64,000 bases of DNA from Cymbomonas tetramitiformis (taxonomy: Eukaryota; Chlorophyta; Pyramimonadophyceae; Pyramimonadales; Pyramimonadaceae), in contig LGRX02013719.1 in assembly GCA_001247695.2 (NCBI GenBank), positions 124,001 through 188,000 of the forward strand. The letters run 5' to 3'. Under the pieces are notes generated by a model. That model was not told the origin of the DNA. It worked only from the letters and a program-made list of their open reading frames with translations, and searched no databases. The position numbers and the translations under genes are program-made. This document shows, in pieces, positions 54,774-64,000 of the stretch (position 1 is its first letter; every line of letters begins with the position of its first letter).

Positions 54774-56612
54774 TTGGCGTTGGTGTCCTCTGGTGGTGAG
54801 CTTATGCTCTATCGGGCGATTCTCATGGACACCGGTGCCAACTGTAACATCATCTCCATCGCAGTTGTCAGACGGCTGGGGCTCACAGTGTACGAGGCCA
54901 GCACTGGCGCCAAGGTCACCAGGTGTGACAACAGTCCAACGAAGTTCACGCACTATTGTCACGTGGACGTCATACTGGCTGCGGGCACGCCGCACATGAC
55001 GCTTCACCGGCTGCATGCCTTCGTGACATTTGAGCCTGCGAACTCGTGGGACCTGCTGATAGGCACCGGGCCATTGAAGAACTCCCTCATGATCGACATC
55101 AAGCTTGGGAGTGGCGTGGCTGTGTCACATGCACCCTCAATTCTGGGCATGGACACTCAGGTGGTGCTCCCGCTGGTGGACATGACGCCACCCAAGCGTC
55201 CCAACCAACCCAGGCGAGTGGACCCAGTCGTGTGCCTGACAACAGAGATCTTCGGCCAGGATCTGGTGTGCGAATGGCCGTCGTACCATCCTCCCAGCGC
55301 AGAGGAGGAGAGGATAGCCGCTTCCGGGGTGCGCTCTGAGCACATCGATGACATTGACGCGTCGCCAGTGCCATCACCTTCATCTTCGCCGACAGAACCT
55401 GGCGAACTCCCACCAGTGCGCACCAGTTCACACGCAGCCCTGCGGCAACGCGCCCTCACATGGACTTGTCCCGTTGACAATCGCCGGACGTGTGCGCTGA
55501 AGCAGCTGGCACGTGCTGTGCAGGCGGAGTCGGAGGGCGTCCTCGGACAATTTTGTTCGCACCCAATCTCTTGGGAGGGCGGTAGGGTCAGGCAATTCTG
55601 GGATGACTGGGAGGGCGACGTCCTTCCCGACCACAGATGGGCGGACCAGAGGCTGTACCGGGACAGGAACGACATCGCGCGGCTGTGCCACATCGTCAAG
55701 CATCCCGGCCAAGACATGCCAGATCCACCTTCCGACGCACATGTCTGTGTGGAGTTCGCTCGATGTCGCGAACAGAAGTGGGTGACGAAAGATCAGCTGA
55801 AGTGGCCTAGCTGGCTGGGCGTTGACCAGAAGCTGCACCAGGACGAGGGGAGTGACAATTGGTCGTTCAGCGACAGTTACGCCACGCACATACCGTCCAG
55901 CGCCAGCAAGCGGAATGTCATCTACCCCCGAGAGAGGCATGGCGCGATGCTCGACACCAGCAAACTGAAGGTGTTGCAGGACAAGGTCCAAGCGCTGCAA
56001 AAGTACCCCAGCGGTGAGGTCACTGGGACTCTCATGTGAGATCTGGAGAAGCAGGTCTTCTGCGTTCAGCCGGACACGGCCGCGCAGTACCTCGACCTGA
56101 TGCGATGCACGTTGGACCATGCGGTGGTGTTCAATGGCGAGGAGCTGCTGCAGGAGCTTCAGTTCCCTCATTGGTACGAGAGCGCTGGCGTCTGGGAGTA
56201 TCAGTTACTCAGGTACCTTCAGCCAGTGGACATGGAGTCTCTCATGGATGGTATCTACGACACGTGGCGTAGGCATGGCCAGGATCGGCTACCCCTGGAG
56301 CTGGTCCAGCTGGATTCCAACTCCAGGTTCTACCCAGTGGAAGATGGCCTCGGAGGGCCCGGCAGGGTATTCGCCGACAATGCATCTGCCCAGGAGTACC
56401 TACACTTGGGGGAAGGCAGGAGGATGCTCAAGTGTGTGAACAATGAGCAGGCGGGGCTCACCGCGATCAGAGCGGATGCAGCACGCAGGCCACCGCCACC
56501 ACAGGTCAAGCGTGTGGCGTCACAGCCGTCTGCGCCTGCCGCAGGGGCAGGACCCTCTCGCACGACCCGGCTGGGCCGTCTCGAGCCAGGTCCCCCAGTC
56601 GTGAGAGGTTGA
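54774..56612 (+). pseudogene. Retroelement aspartic protease and following region
   Basis: The frame is open from upstream of 54774. Near its start is ILMDTGANCNIIS, the active-site D-T-G-A of retropepsins (Asp codon at 54828). It is followed by the flap-like and second psi-loop region (W-D-L-L-I-G-T-G). About 300 residues of unassigned sequence follow. A single TGA at 56037-56039 interrupts the frame, which then continues in register to 56612. This is why the two halves are entered together. The protease would cleave the polyprotein; the rest has no recognised domain. The N-terminal gag part expected before a protease is not seen. Confidence 0.7.
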
Positions 56613-57985
56613 CACGGCCGAGGTCGCCACCACGCGCGGCGCCAGTGCATTCAGCAACGCCATCCCCTACTTCTAGCGTCGACATAATGGTGGGCAATCT
56701 TCGTGAGTCGTCACCTCCACCCACGCTTGCCGCAGCAGCGGGACCCTCGCGTGCGGCCGCTGGCCCATCTCGCGCCAGGTCGCCATCCTCATCTTCTACT
56801 TCCAACGTAGGGTCGTGGGCGAACTCCATCAGAGTCAGGCGTGGTGCCCGATCCCGATCCCCGGGAGACGCACCTCCCTCCCCGCCGTACGAGCCATCTC
56901 CGGCTCATACGCCGCCGCTGTCCCCGTCTCCGACAAGGGCACCTCCCTCCCCATCTGCTGTGGGGTCAGATTGGAATGCTGTCCGAAACGCCACGAGTGT
57001 GTCCGCCCAGTCATCGCACACCTTTCTGACTGCAGGCGAGGTGGAAGACTTGAAGCGCTGCAGCAACCTCACTGTATTCATGGTAAAGTATGGCGTGGAC
57101 CGCTGCCGTGACCGCCCTGTCGTGTTTCAGCTGGGTACATGTTATGCTAGGCGAGGTCTCCAACAGCGTAGTCGTCACGAGATCTCCAACAACGTAGCGC
57201 GAAGGCACGACAAGACGATTTCCTGCGCGCAGAATGGCTGGCATCTCCCTCTGGGGGGACAGACCACGTCCTCCAGCTTGCTGGGGGCGGTGGCGTCGGC
57301 CTATGCCGATGTGGTACAGTTTGGCGGTGAGGTTCAACAAGCAAAGCACTGTGTGGGGACGCTATGCACGTACGTGACGCATCGAGCCGCGCACGTGTTG
57401 TGCTGCAAGGAGAACCCGAATGCCAAGTCAGTCTATTACATCTTCGAAGACCATGACAGGTGTTTGCCCTGGCATACTCAGTTCACGGAAGAGTACCTCG
57501 CGAAGGAGGATCGCAAGTTCACACAGGTGACATGGGGGTCCAGTTTGAAGGCCGCTCCGTGGGTACGGCCAGCGCTGGAATTCCTGGAGGAACGCCTTCT
57601 TCCAACTGCTGCGCCGCACGCACTTCAAGCTCGAGTCGCAGAAAGGCCTGAGTATGTGAACGAGGTCGACGACCGCCCATTACGCCAGCAGCGCTGGCCG
57701 CCGGCTGGCAGCATGGCTATCCAAAGACTGAGGGCGAGCGCTGGTGCACACGCGTCCGCTCCTTCTGCTGGCCGCCGCGAGGCAACTTCCCGCGTCATGC
57801 CCACGCCGCGAGAGCCCCGGCCACCGGCCAACCTCACCTCGCAGTGTCCGCCTTCCCCTGCTTCGACGTGCACTGCTGTGACAGCGCAGATGGAGTCAGC
57901 TGAGGCATTTGAGAACCACACGCGACGACGACGAGCGCGTTTTCAGAGGGGTCTCCCGAGGACATCGGGAGGGCGGCCCTTCTGA
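56567..57985 (+). pseudogene. Continuation of the retroelement polyprotein, Pro/Ser/Arg-rich then globular
   Basis: After a one-base shift near 56570 the reading continues here. The first ~110 residues are disordered, with repeated P-S-R-A-R-S-P motifs. A globular region follows (residues about 130-320), with several Cys and His (around R-H-D-K-T-I-S-C-A-Q-N-G-W-H). The end is basic. No named domain was recognised. Nucleic-acid binding is possible from composition but not shown. Confidence 0.5.
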
Positions 57986-58020
57986 GCAACCAACGCTGTG
58001 GCCGTGGGCTACCGGCATAG

Positions 58021-59742
58021 GCAGTCCGCATAAGGCCGGGTGTCCTGCGGGCGTTTATCACGCTTGCAGGCAGTGCAGTGGTTTGGTGGTGGTTGGGACG
58101 AGGTCCCATGCCCATAGTTGCTATTTGGGCGATGCTGGAAGCGTTGGCCTGGCATCTGTTGCGATGCCCTTTTCAGGTCTGGTGGTGGCGCTGCGTCGCC
58201 TCGTGCTGGGACTCACTGCAGACATGGTGGTCACTCGCTCGACGTTATCCCCACCGTGAGTACTATGACATTTGGGTCCTATGGGCCCTCGCCGTCGTTT
58301 GGTACGCTGGGCTCCTTTTCGTGCACACCACAGGTGTCTATGCCGGGATACGCCACGTTCATGCACAGAATTGAACAGTGGTGCCCCTCAGGGGGGTGAT
58401 TATTTCCCTGGTGTGCTGGTCACGCTGTGCTGAGGCCGTGCTCCTCATGATCCTCGCCTGGCTCTGGATCTGTGCTGGTCTTCATGCTGACGACGTTGCA
58501 GGCCGTGCTTCTCATGCTGTCGACACCCCTCTGGGCGTACATGGCAGCCAAGTTGGTCAGGGATGGACTGTCCTATCCTTGCGCTGGTCCCAGGTTTTCT
58601 TGCTGGGCCGTGTACACCTGCCCACTTTGCCCGTCAGGCTGGATAAGCCTCGTTTTGCGGCACGCTGGGCGCAGCTTCGGCACAATCTTCGGCTGCATCG
58701 CGTCGCGCAGGCCGCCTACCTGGCGCTTGTCTTCACGCTGGTGGTCTTTACTGCTGCTGGTGGAAGTTCTCGCTTAACGCACGGGGGGTGGAGAGTAATG
58801 GCGTGCTTGTTCGCTTCGAACCCGCCGGTAGCCGCAGTGCGGTTCAACAGAATTTTGCGATTTTTTCTGCTTTTGTGCGGGATTTTGTGGGTCGCCGGCA
58901 AGCTGGCGGAGGGTGTGCCTGCGCATGGTGCCATGCCATCCACACGGAGTGCCTGGGGTGCGTCGCCCTGCACTTCCTGGGAGGCTCAGCAGTCGTCAAG
59001 GCAATGGGAGCCGGGCTGGGAGGCCAACGTCGCGGAGCAGGATGAGGTCTTGCCGTACACCGTGCTGGACGAGCTTCAGCCTTTGGGCGACACGACTGTG
59101 ACCAAGGGAGAGGCAGCGTGGCTCGACACAGAGCTCAATGCCACGTTTGGAGGTCATCCTGACTTCAAGGAGGAGCATTGGGAGGAAATGCGGGCTGTTC
59201 TTCGCAGATGCAAGGGCACTTTCGCCAACACCCCTCACGACTTGACTGGCTACAAGGGCAAGGCGGAGCACAACACGTTCTCCATCCCGTTCATAGACGA
59301 GTCCAAGGCTGTTTACCAGAGGCCGAGGAAGTACAGCCCGGGCGAGCAGGAGATCATTGACATTCACTGCAATGAATTGCTGGAGTATGGCTTCATAGAG
59401 CCCGCAGCCAAACATTGCAGGCATGCAAGCAATGTCGTTGTGGCTGGTAAGAAGGTTCACGAGACTGGCTTGTGGACCCAGACACGATTCTGCGTAGATC
59501 TCAGGGGCGTCAACCGACACTCTCTCAAGGACAACACCCTGCCGCATCGACCAGAGGAACTTTACCAGAAGGTTGCGAAGGCGAGGTTCAAGACGACGCT
59601 GGATGCCACCAAAGCCTTCCACCAGATTCCTATGGCCACGGAAGAGGACAGGAGCAAGACGGCGTTTTGGTGGAAGAACCAGTTGTACCAGTACACCTCG
59701 ATGCCTTTTGGGGCTGCTGGAGCAACGTCTGCGTTTGTTTAG
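58021..59742 (+). pseudogene. Multi-span hydrophobic block fused to gypsy reverse transcriptase
   Basis: One frame, interrupted by a single TGA at 58372-58374. The first ~300 residues carry at least five strongly hydrophobic, Trp- and Leu-rich segments (for example around PIVAIWAMLEALAW, IWVLWALAVVWYAGLLF, AVLLMILAWLWICAGL, YLALVFTLVVFTAA, FFLLLCGILWVA). About 100 residues later the RT begins: F-S-I-P, R-K-Y-S-P, G-F-I-E-P, R-F-C-V-D-L-R-G-V-N, F-K-T-T-L-D-A-T-K-A-F-H-Q-I (motif A Asp) and M-P-F-G-A-A-G-A. The frame breaks at 59742, just before the YxDD box. Hydrophobic segments between protease and RT are unusual; they may be real membrane spans or a chance reading of the GC-rich sequence. 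Confidence 0.65.
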
Positions 59743-60570
59743 GATCATGGACTACGAGTTACGTCACCTGCAACATTGCACGGTGGCATACGTCGATGAC
59801 GTAGTGGTCTACACGGATTCCACGCCCGAGCAGCATCTGAAGGACGTCGAGGAGGTGCTGCGCACGTTGGGAGACGCTGGCATAAGGCTGCACGCAGGCA
59901 AGAGTACCTTCGGGGCAGCCACTGTGGACTTTCTGGGCTACCGCATTGGGCACAACTCTATTGGTGCGCAGGAAGCAAAGTGCAAGGCCACCCAGGACCT
60001 TCCGAGGCCCCAGGACAAGACTGAGCTCCGTTCCATTCTGGGCATGATGAACTACTATAAGGGCCTGGTGGGTGAGCCGGGGGGACCGAATTACTCTGAG
60101 ATGGCCCGCCCCCTCAACGACTTGCTCAAGAAAGAGATTACCGATATCAAGGGAGCTTGGGGGAAGGAGCAGGACCAAGCGCTCCAGGACCTGAAGGACT
60201 CGCTCTGCTCTGGAAGATGTCTGAGGCCAATCGATTATGACAGGCCCCTCATATTGTACACCGACTGGAGCACCTATGGCATTGGTGCAGTGCTGGGCCA
60301 GAAGGATGACGATGGAAAGGAGTACATCTGCATGGCGATCAGTCGTTCCTTGAGCAAGACGGAGAGGCAGTACGCTAGCTTCAAAGGTGAGATGCTTGCG
60401 GTGGTGTGGGCAGTGCACACGCTGAGGCAGTACCTGCATGGCGTCCACTTCACGCTGGTGACTGATCACTCGCCACTCACCACCTTGATGGAGAAAGCTG
60501 ACCTCCAGGGACAGCACCTACGATGGGCAATCAGCCTACCGGCAAGGATACTGAGGTTGAATATGCCACG
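59738..60570 (+). pseudogene. Gypsy RT C-terminal half and RNase H
   Basis: One base out of register with the preceding frame; the junction is at the F-R-I-M-D segment. Motifs: V-A-Y-V-D-D-V-V-V-Y (active-site YVDD, codons 59789-59800), H-A-G-K-S-T-F-G and V-D-F-L-G-Y-R-I, then L-R-S-I-L-G-M-M-N-Y-Y. RNase H follows: I-L-Y-T-D-W-S-T-Y-G-I-G-A-V-L, F-K-G-E-M-L-A-V-V-W-A-V and T-D-H-S-P-L. It ends at the R-W-A motif, where the connection to integrase should begin. Sequence similarity to Ty3-type pol stops there. Confidence 0.85.
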
Positions 60571-60583
60571 ACTTTTCTTACAG

Positions 60584-61611
60584 AAATGTACAAGCTAGTT
60601 TTTGTTGTATCTATTTTGGGTCTTGTGGACTTGCTAGGACATACAAAAATGGTGTCCCTACTCCAGCAAACTGTAAACACGTTGCCTTGGGAAGTAGTGG
60701 AAAAGGAGGAAGCATTCGCTCACCTTTTGGATAAAGTATTCCCAGAACTGCTAGACTTCCAGGACAAAGACGCCGCGAAGGTTCCCTTAGACCCTGCTCA
60801 TTTCCCTACTCTATGCGAACATGAGAACGAGATAGTGACAAAATGCACCTTCAAGGGAGTCCCCTTGAAGATTGCACCAGTTTTCAAAGGGAACTTCCAA
60901 AAAGCCTTCAGATCGGTGTGCACGAAGCGGCTCGCCGTGTGGTGTGACTTGGTACTGCAGTATTTCAGCAGCCGTTTTTTGAATACTGAGAGGCAAGCCA
61001 AATGCAAGTTGATGGCTGGGTGCTTTGATCTTCGTCAATTCTTTCAGTTGCCTAGCTTGTTGTCAGATGAACAAGGTTGCTTAAGAGCGATATTTGACTG
61101 GGCGCGCCAAGACGGAGGAGTGGCTTTGCCTTGTTTTGAGACCCTGTGGGATCAACACAAACTCTTGAAATAACGCCTGGTTACCGCATTTCAGGAGAAG
61201 GCAGAATATGCAGCGCGATGGTTGTATTCTAGTGGCACCATGGTGATGGAAGATATTATGACTAAGCCTGAGTTTTACAAGGATGTTCATGATTGGTTGT
61301 TACTTTTCCAACACTGTGCCTTGAAAACGCAGAATGAGGCCGTCGTGGAGAGTGAGGGCTCTTGCATTGACAGGCACGCCACAGGTGGTCGCCATTTGTC
61401 GCAAGAAGCCCTCGTGATGGAGAGCGTCGTGCATTGGAACGCGCCTGCACCTCACCGTGCGGATGATTTTATTCGAGCTGCATTGAATCATCATTTTGGT
61501 GGAGCAGTCTGGCACTTTACGACCACAGACAACCGGGCCCAGTTACATACCGTGTCGGAAGTGATCGACCGCTTATTGAAGGATGATAGCAAGCTTTCTT
61601 TCATGGAATGA
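60584..61611 (+). pseudogene. Unknown protein with one in-frame stop
   Basis: The frame is open from 60523; a pyrimidine-rich stretch and CAG at 60581-60583 (TTTTCTTACAG) could be a splice acceptor, so an exon may begin at 60584. It continues through a TAA at 61171-61173 to 61611 without other damage, about 340 residues. The N-terminal part is helical with Leu-rich stretches. The C-terminal part (from 61222) has a compact segment S-C-I-D-R-H-A-T-G-G-R-H-L-S-Q-E-A followed by H-W-N-A-P. I could not place it in a family. Because it follows a truncated retroelement and has a stop, it may belong to another mobile element. Confidence 0.4.
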
Positions 61612-61897
61612 TTTTTTGAATTAATATACTCTTGCACAGCTACATTGCCATATTACATGTAATTCATTTTCTTTTTTGACATATTGGAATTGTTAGATCG
61701 AATGCTTACTTGAATTAAATTAGCCTTCACAATTACACATGGTCATATTAAAATGGCAGAGTCAAGATTGTTAAGGAATATTCCGAGTGCTTGCATGAGA
61801 CATAATTGTCCTTTAAGGAATCGGTGATTTTTCGGAAAGGAAGATTCCCTAATTTCAAAATTTTCGCGTGCGGCGGGCATTTTGTGATTTTCAGGGA

Positions 61898-61931
61898 AAT
61901 GCAAATACCGGCTCGCGCCGGCATTTGCATT
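61898..61931. repeat. 15-bp hairpin with TCGC loop
   Basis: AATGCAAATACCGGC and GCCGGCATTTGCATT are complementary with one mismatch, separated by TCGC. The surrounding gap 61612-61949 is AT-rich with no gene. Confidence 0.8.
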
Positions 61932-61949
61932 TATTCCAACTAGGTTTGA

Positions 61950-63806
61950 CACAAAGCTGGCACACTTGTTTCAAAGGAATGGAGCGTTCGGCTCTCGGGT
62001 GTCCCAATCGATAAGGACGCCGACGATATACGAGAGTTGCTATTAGAGTTCTTACCAACACGAGATGAAGGAGAGCAAGAATCTGAAGAAGACACTATGC
62101 AAGTCCTCCTTGACTACTGGCACCGACAACCCCCCAAAGACTCTATTCTCGCTCAACAAGTGCGAACATGGATCGTGGAACTAAAACAACACTCGCCAGA
62201 CGCAGCAATACTACGCGGACTGAAATCTGTGGAGTGGGATGACAGTGTGGTGAAGATTCGTCGGCTTGGAACACCCTCAAACGGTGGGCGTTTTTATTAC
62301 ATCACCGACGTTGTCAGACATGCTATTCAGCTTGCTGCGAGCTCACGAAACTTGGTGCAAGGAGACATGCCTTTCACAGACCTCGAAACCATTGAGTTCT
62401 GCGACGGCACCGAGGTCTGTGCGCACAGCGTGACAGGTGGTAGGATCCGGCTTCTCAGCGAGACCATGTTTCAAAGCTCTTTTCTCAATCCCGACGAGCA
62501 ACAACCATACACGAAACTTCTACGACTGTGGGATATGGTATGTGGTGAGGGTCAAGCGTTTCAAGGCCCGAAAATGATTGTGCTTGAGGAGCACAAGCAA
62601 GAGTTGAACTCTCTTTTCGCTCTCATGCTCCCTGAGGATTTCACTTGGTCTACTACTTTGACAACAGCTGATCTTCGGGCACTAACAATGGTGTATTTAG
62701 ATTGGTACGAGTTGAGTCAGGAAACATGCGGTGGCAGCATCCCTTTTGCAGCTTCCGTGCAACGGAGAAACAACTGGTTCATTGCAGATGGCAAAGGTGT
62801 GGACGAGATCTCGGGTATGGAGGGTAAGAGATGTGGGAGCTGTACCTTAAATCGTGAGGAGATGGAGAATGACCTCTATACCGGCACCCTGCGGTCACAA
62901 GGTTTCAACCACACTGAGTATCAAGGACTATTGAAAGACTTGGCAAGCCTGAGTGCATATGCTTCAGGGGACCCGGAACACAAGGCAGAGTGCACAAGGA
63001 CTTCGACGATGCCTCCTTTCTAGTGTTACTACATAAAGCGCGGGACGGCGACTCCAACAAAGTGGGGGAGTTGCGTGCCGAAATCCTCACATTGTTTGGA
63101 GTGGAAGTGATCGACGGGACAAGCTATTCAACAGTTTTCACTATTCACGACGCTGTCTCCCTCCTAGACAGCAACGGATGGTTCGCATCACGAGGCGACA
63201 CGAAACTATCCCTGACCAGAACACAAAAACTCGTCGTGTTTTTGAAGAAAGACCGCTATCATGTCACCAAAGAGCCGGTCGACTTCGCAACTATCTTTCG
63301 AAAGTTGTTCCCTGAGACCGCGTTGAGGCACATATATATGCCCAGTCATAGTGCATAGCGTGCACAAAGTGTGCAAGAGAATTGTGGGCATCATTCAACT
63401 TCTGGCACAAGACGGACTCGCAGCTGAAGAAAACCAGGATCGAGCTGAGACTCGGAGACAGATATCGAAGGCGCAGTCAGCCCTAGTTGGGACAGATGTT
63501 CTGGAGGCACAAGAGGCCTTGCAAGGAGACTCCTTGAAGACCTTAATGAACTGCACGAAAGTGCGTCTACTTGTGGACCGAGGACAAGAAGTTTTTGGAG
63601 AAGTTCTAGACTTTCGAGGGCTGAAGCTACTAAAGTTGACGAACCTTTGTCTCAAGTTCATTTATGACAAGGCTGACCTTGCACAAGCAACTCAAGACTC
63701 AAGAATACAAGCCTTTTATGTGTACTGCAACCAAGTTTGGTGCTTCGCAGGTGTGCGCTCAACACTCCAATTCCCGCACTCCAAGGCGTTCCTTCGGCAA
63801 GACTAG
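61950..63806 (+). pseudogene. Unknown large open region in three frames, at the window edge
   Basis: Three consecutive plus-strand frames with little overlap (61950-63023, 62990-63358, 63351-63806) together encode about 600 residues. They have protein-like composition but no recognised domain. The first has a conserved-looking core around W-D-M-V-C-G-E-G-Q-A-F and C-G-S-C-T-L-N. The second reads well from V-H-K-D-F-D-D-A-S-F. The third is helical and charged. Frame changes at about 62990 and 63355 could be introns or frameshifts. The first frame is open from 61950 without an obvious ATG, so an upstream exon is possible. Sequence beyond 63806 shows no clear continuation before the window ends. 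Confidence 0.4.
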
Positions 63807-64000
63807 TTCGTGGATGCTAAGCTCGTGAGGTTGAGAACATACATACCGTGGGGGGTGTTGCTGCAGTTTTCTTGATCTTTTCAGCCGGAAAAAGCCTGAG
63901 GCCAAGCGTATCCTGCAAAACCTGCATTTCCATCACTTCGGTGATCATATTGCGAGGTTTTTCCACCAGTTGAATCGACGACCTGAACGACTGCACAAGC

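Larger units (their letters stand above)
54774..60570 (+). mobile_element. Ty3/gypsy-like retroelement remnant, no integrase
   Basis: Plus-strand frames give an aspartic protease, a Pro/Ser/Arg-rich linker region, a hydrophobic block, reverse transcriptase and RNase H in Ty3-like order. The frames are separated by two single TGA stops and at least two frameshifts. After the RNase H the sequence turns into unrelated frames, so integrase and any 3' LTR are missing. No 5' LTR was recognised upstream of 54774. GC content is clearly higher than in the flanking sequence. Confidence 0.75.

Noticed and set aside
47036..58374. Single in-frame TGA codons at about 47040, 56037 and 58372, suggesting TGA recoding
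   Set aside because: They occur in decayed retroelements that also have frameshifts and, elsewhere, TAA stops. TGA also ends other frames in this window. Ordinary mutation is sufficient.

Overview
This window looks like repeat-rich nuclear DNA of a eukaryote, probably a protist or alga. Three things point that way: genes with GT-AG introns (clearest at 14477-15655), a dense and nested transposon load, and an integrated fragment of a Polinton-like virus (PLV), a group best known from algae and other protists. The species cannot be named from sequence alone. No rRNA, complete tRNA or CRISPR array was seen. No gene can be supported in 1-4320.

Layout. 4.3-7.24 kb: GC-rich minisatellites (33/42-bp and 192-bp units). 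7.24-13.5 kb: AT-rich PLV fragment with a broken packaging ATPase, a major capsid protein and fiber-like genes, most preceded by the same TATATAG box. Its main fiber gene is split by a 241-bp TTAA-flanked miniature transposon. 14.5-15.7 kb: the best host gene, a two-exon SETD7-like MORN-SET lysine methyltransferase. 16.05-32.88 kb: a nest of elements. Outermost is a pair of 1.33-kb inverted arms. Inside lies a 12-kb LTR retroelement with near-identical LTRs and a 5-bp target duplication, but a decayed interior. Inside that are a 1.9-kb pogo-like element and a 182-bp LINE fragment. 32.9-33.1 kb: small hairpin/TTAA elements. 33.2-35.8 kb: eight ~320-bp tandem units ending in (CTG)n. 37.26-49.2 kb (minus strand): a large non-LTR retrotransposon encoding, in order, a Ulp1-like cysteine protease, an AP-type endonuclease, reverse transcriptase, RNase H, a CCHC finger and a Dam-like N6-methyltransferase domain. 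A 5'-truncated copy of the same family has inserted into its 3' part, with a 12-bp target duplication. 49.3-51.5 kb: decayed 30-bp minisatellites. 52.1-54.2 kb (minus): an intron-containing zinc-knuckle protein. 54.8-60.6 kb (plus): a broken Ty3/gypsy-like pol with a multi-span hydrophobic block between protease and reverse transcriptase, and no integrase. 60.6-63.8 kb: decayed open frames of unknown function.

Reading it as a whole: the clearest functional candidates are the SETD7-like gene and possibly the 52-54 kb zinc-knuckle gene. Most of the rest is a layered record of mobile-element insertions, several of which can be ordered by target-site duplications. The strongest novelty candidates are the protease/methyltransferase LINE and the TTAA element inside the viral fiber gene.
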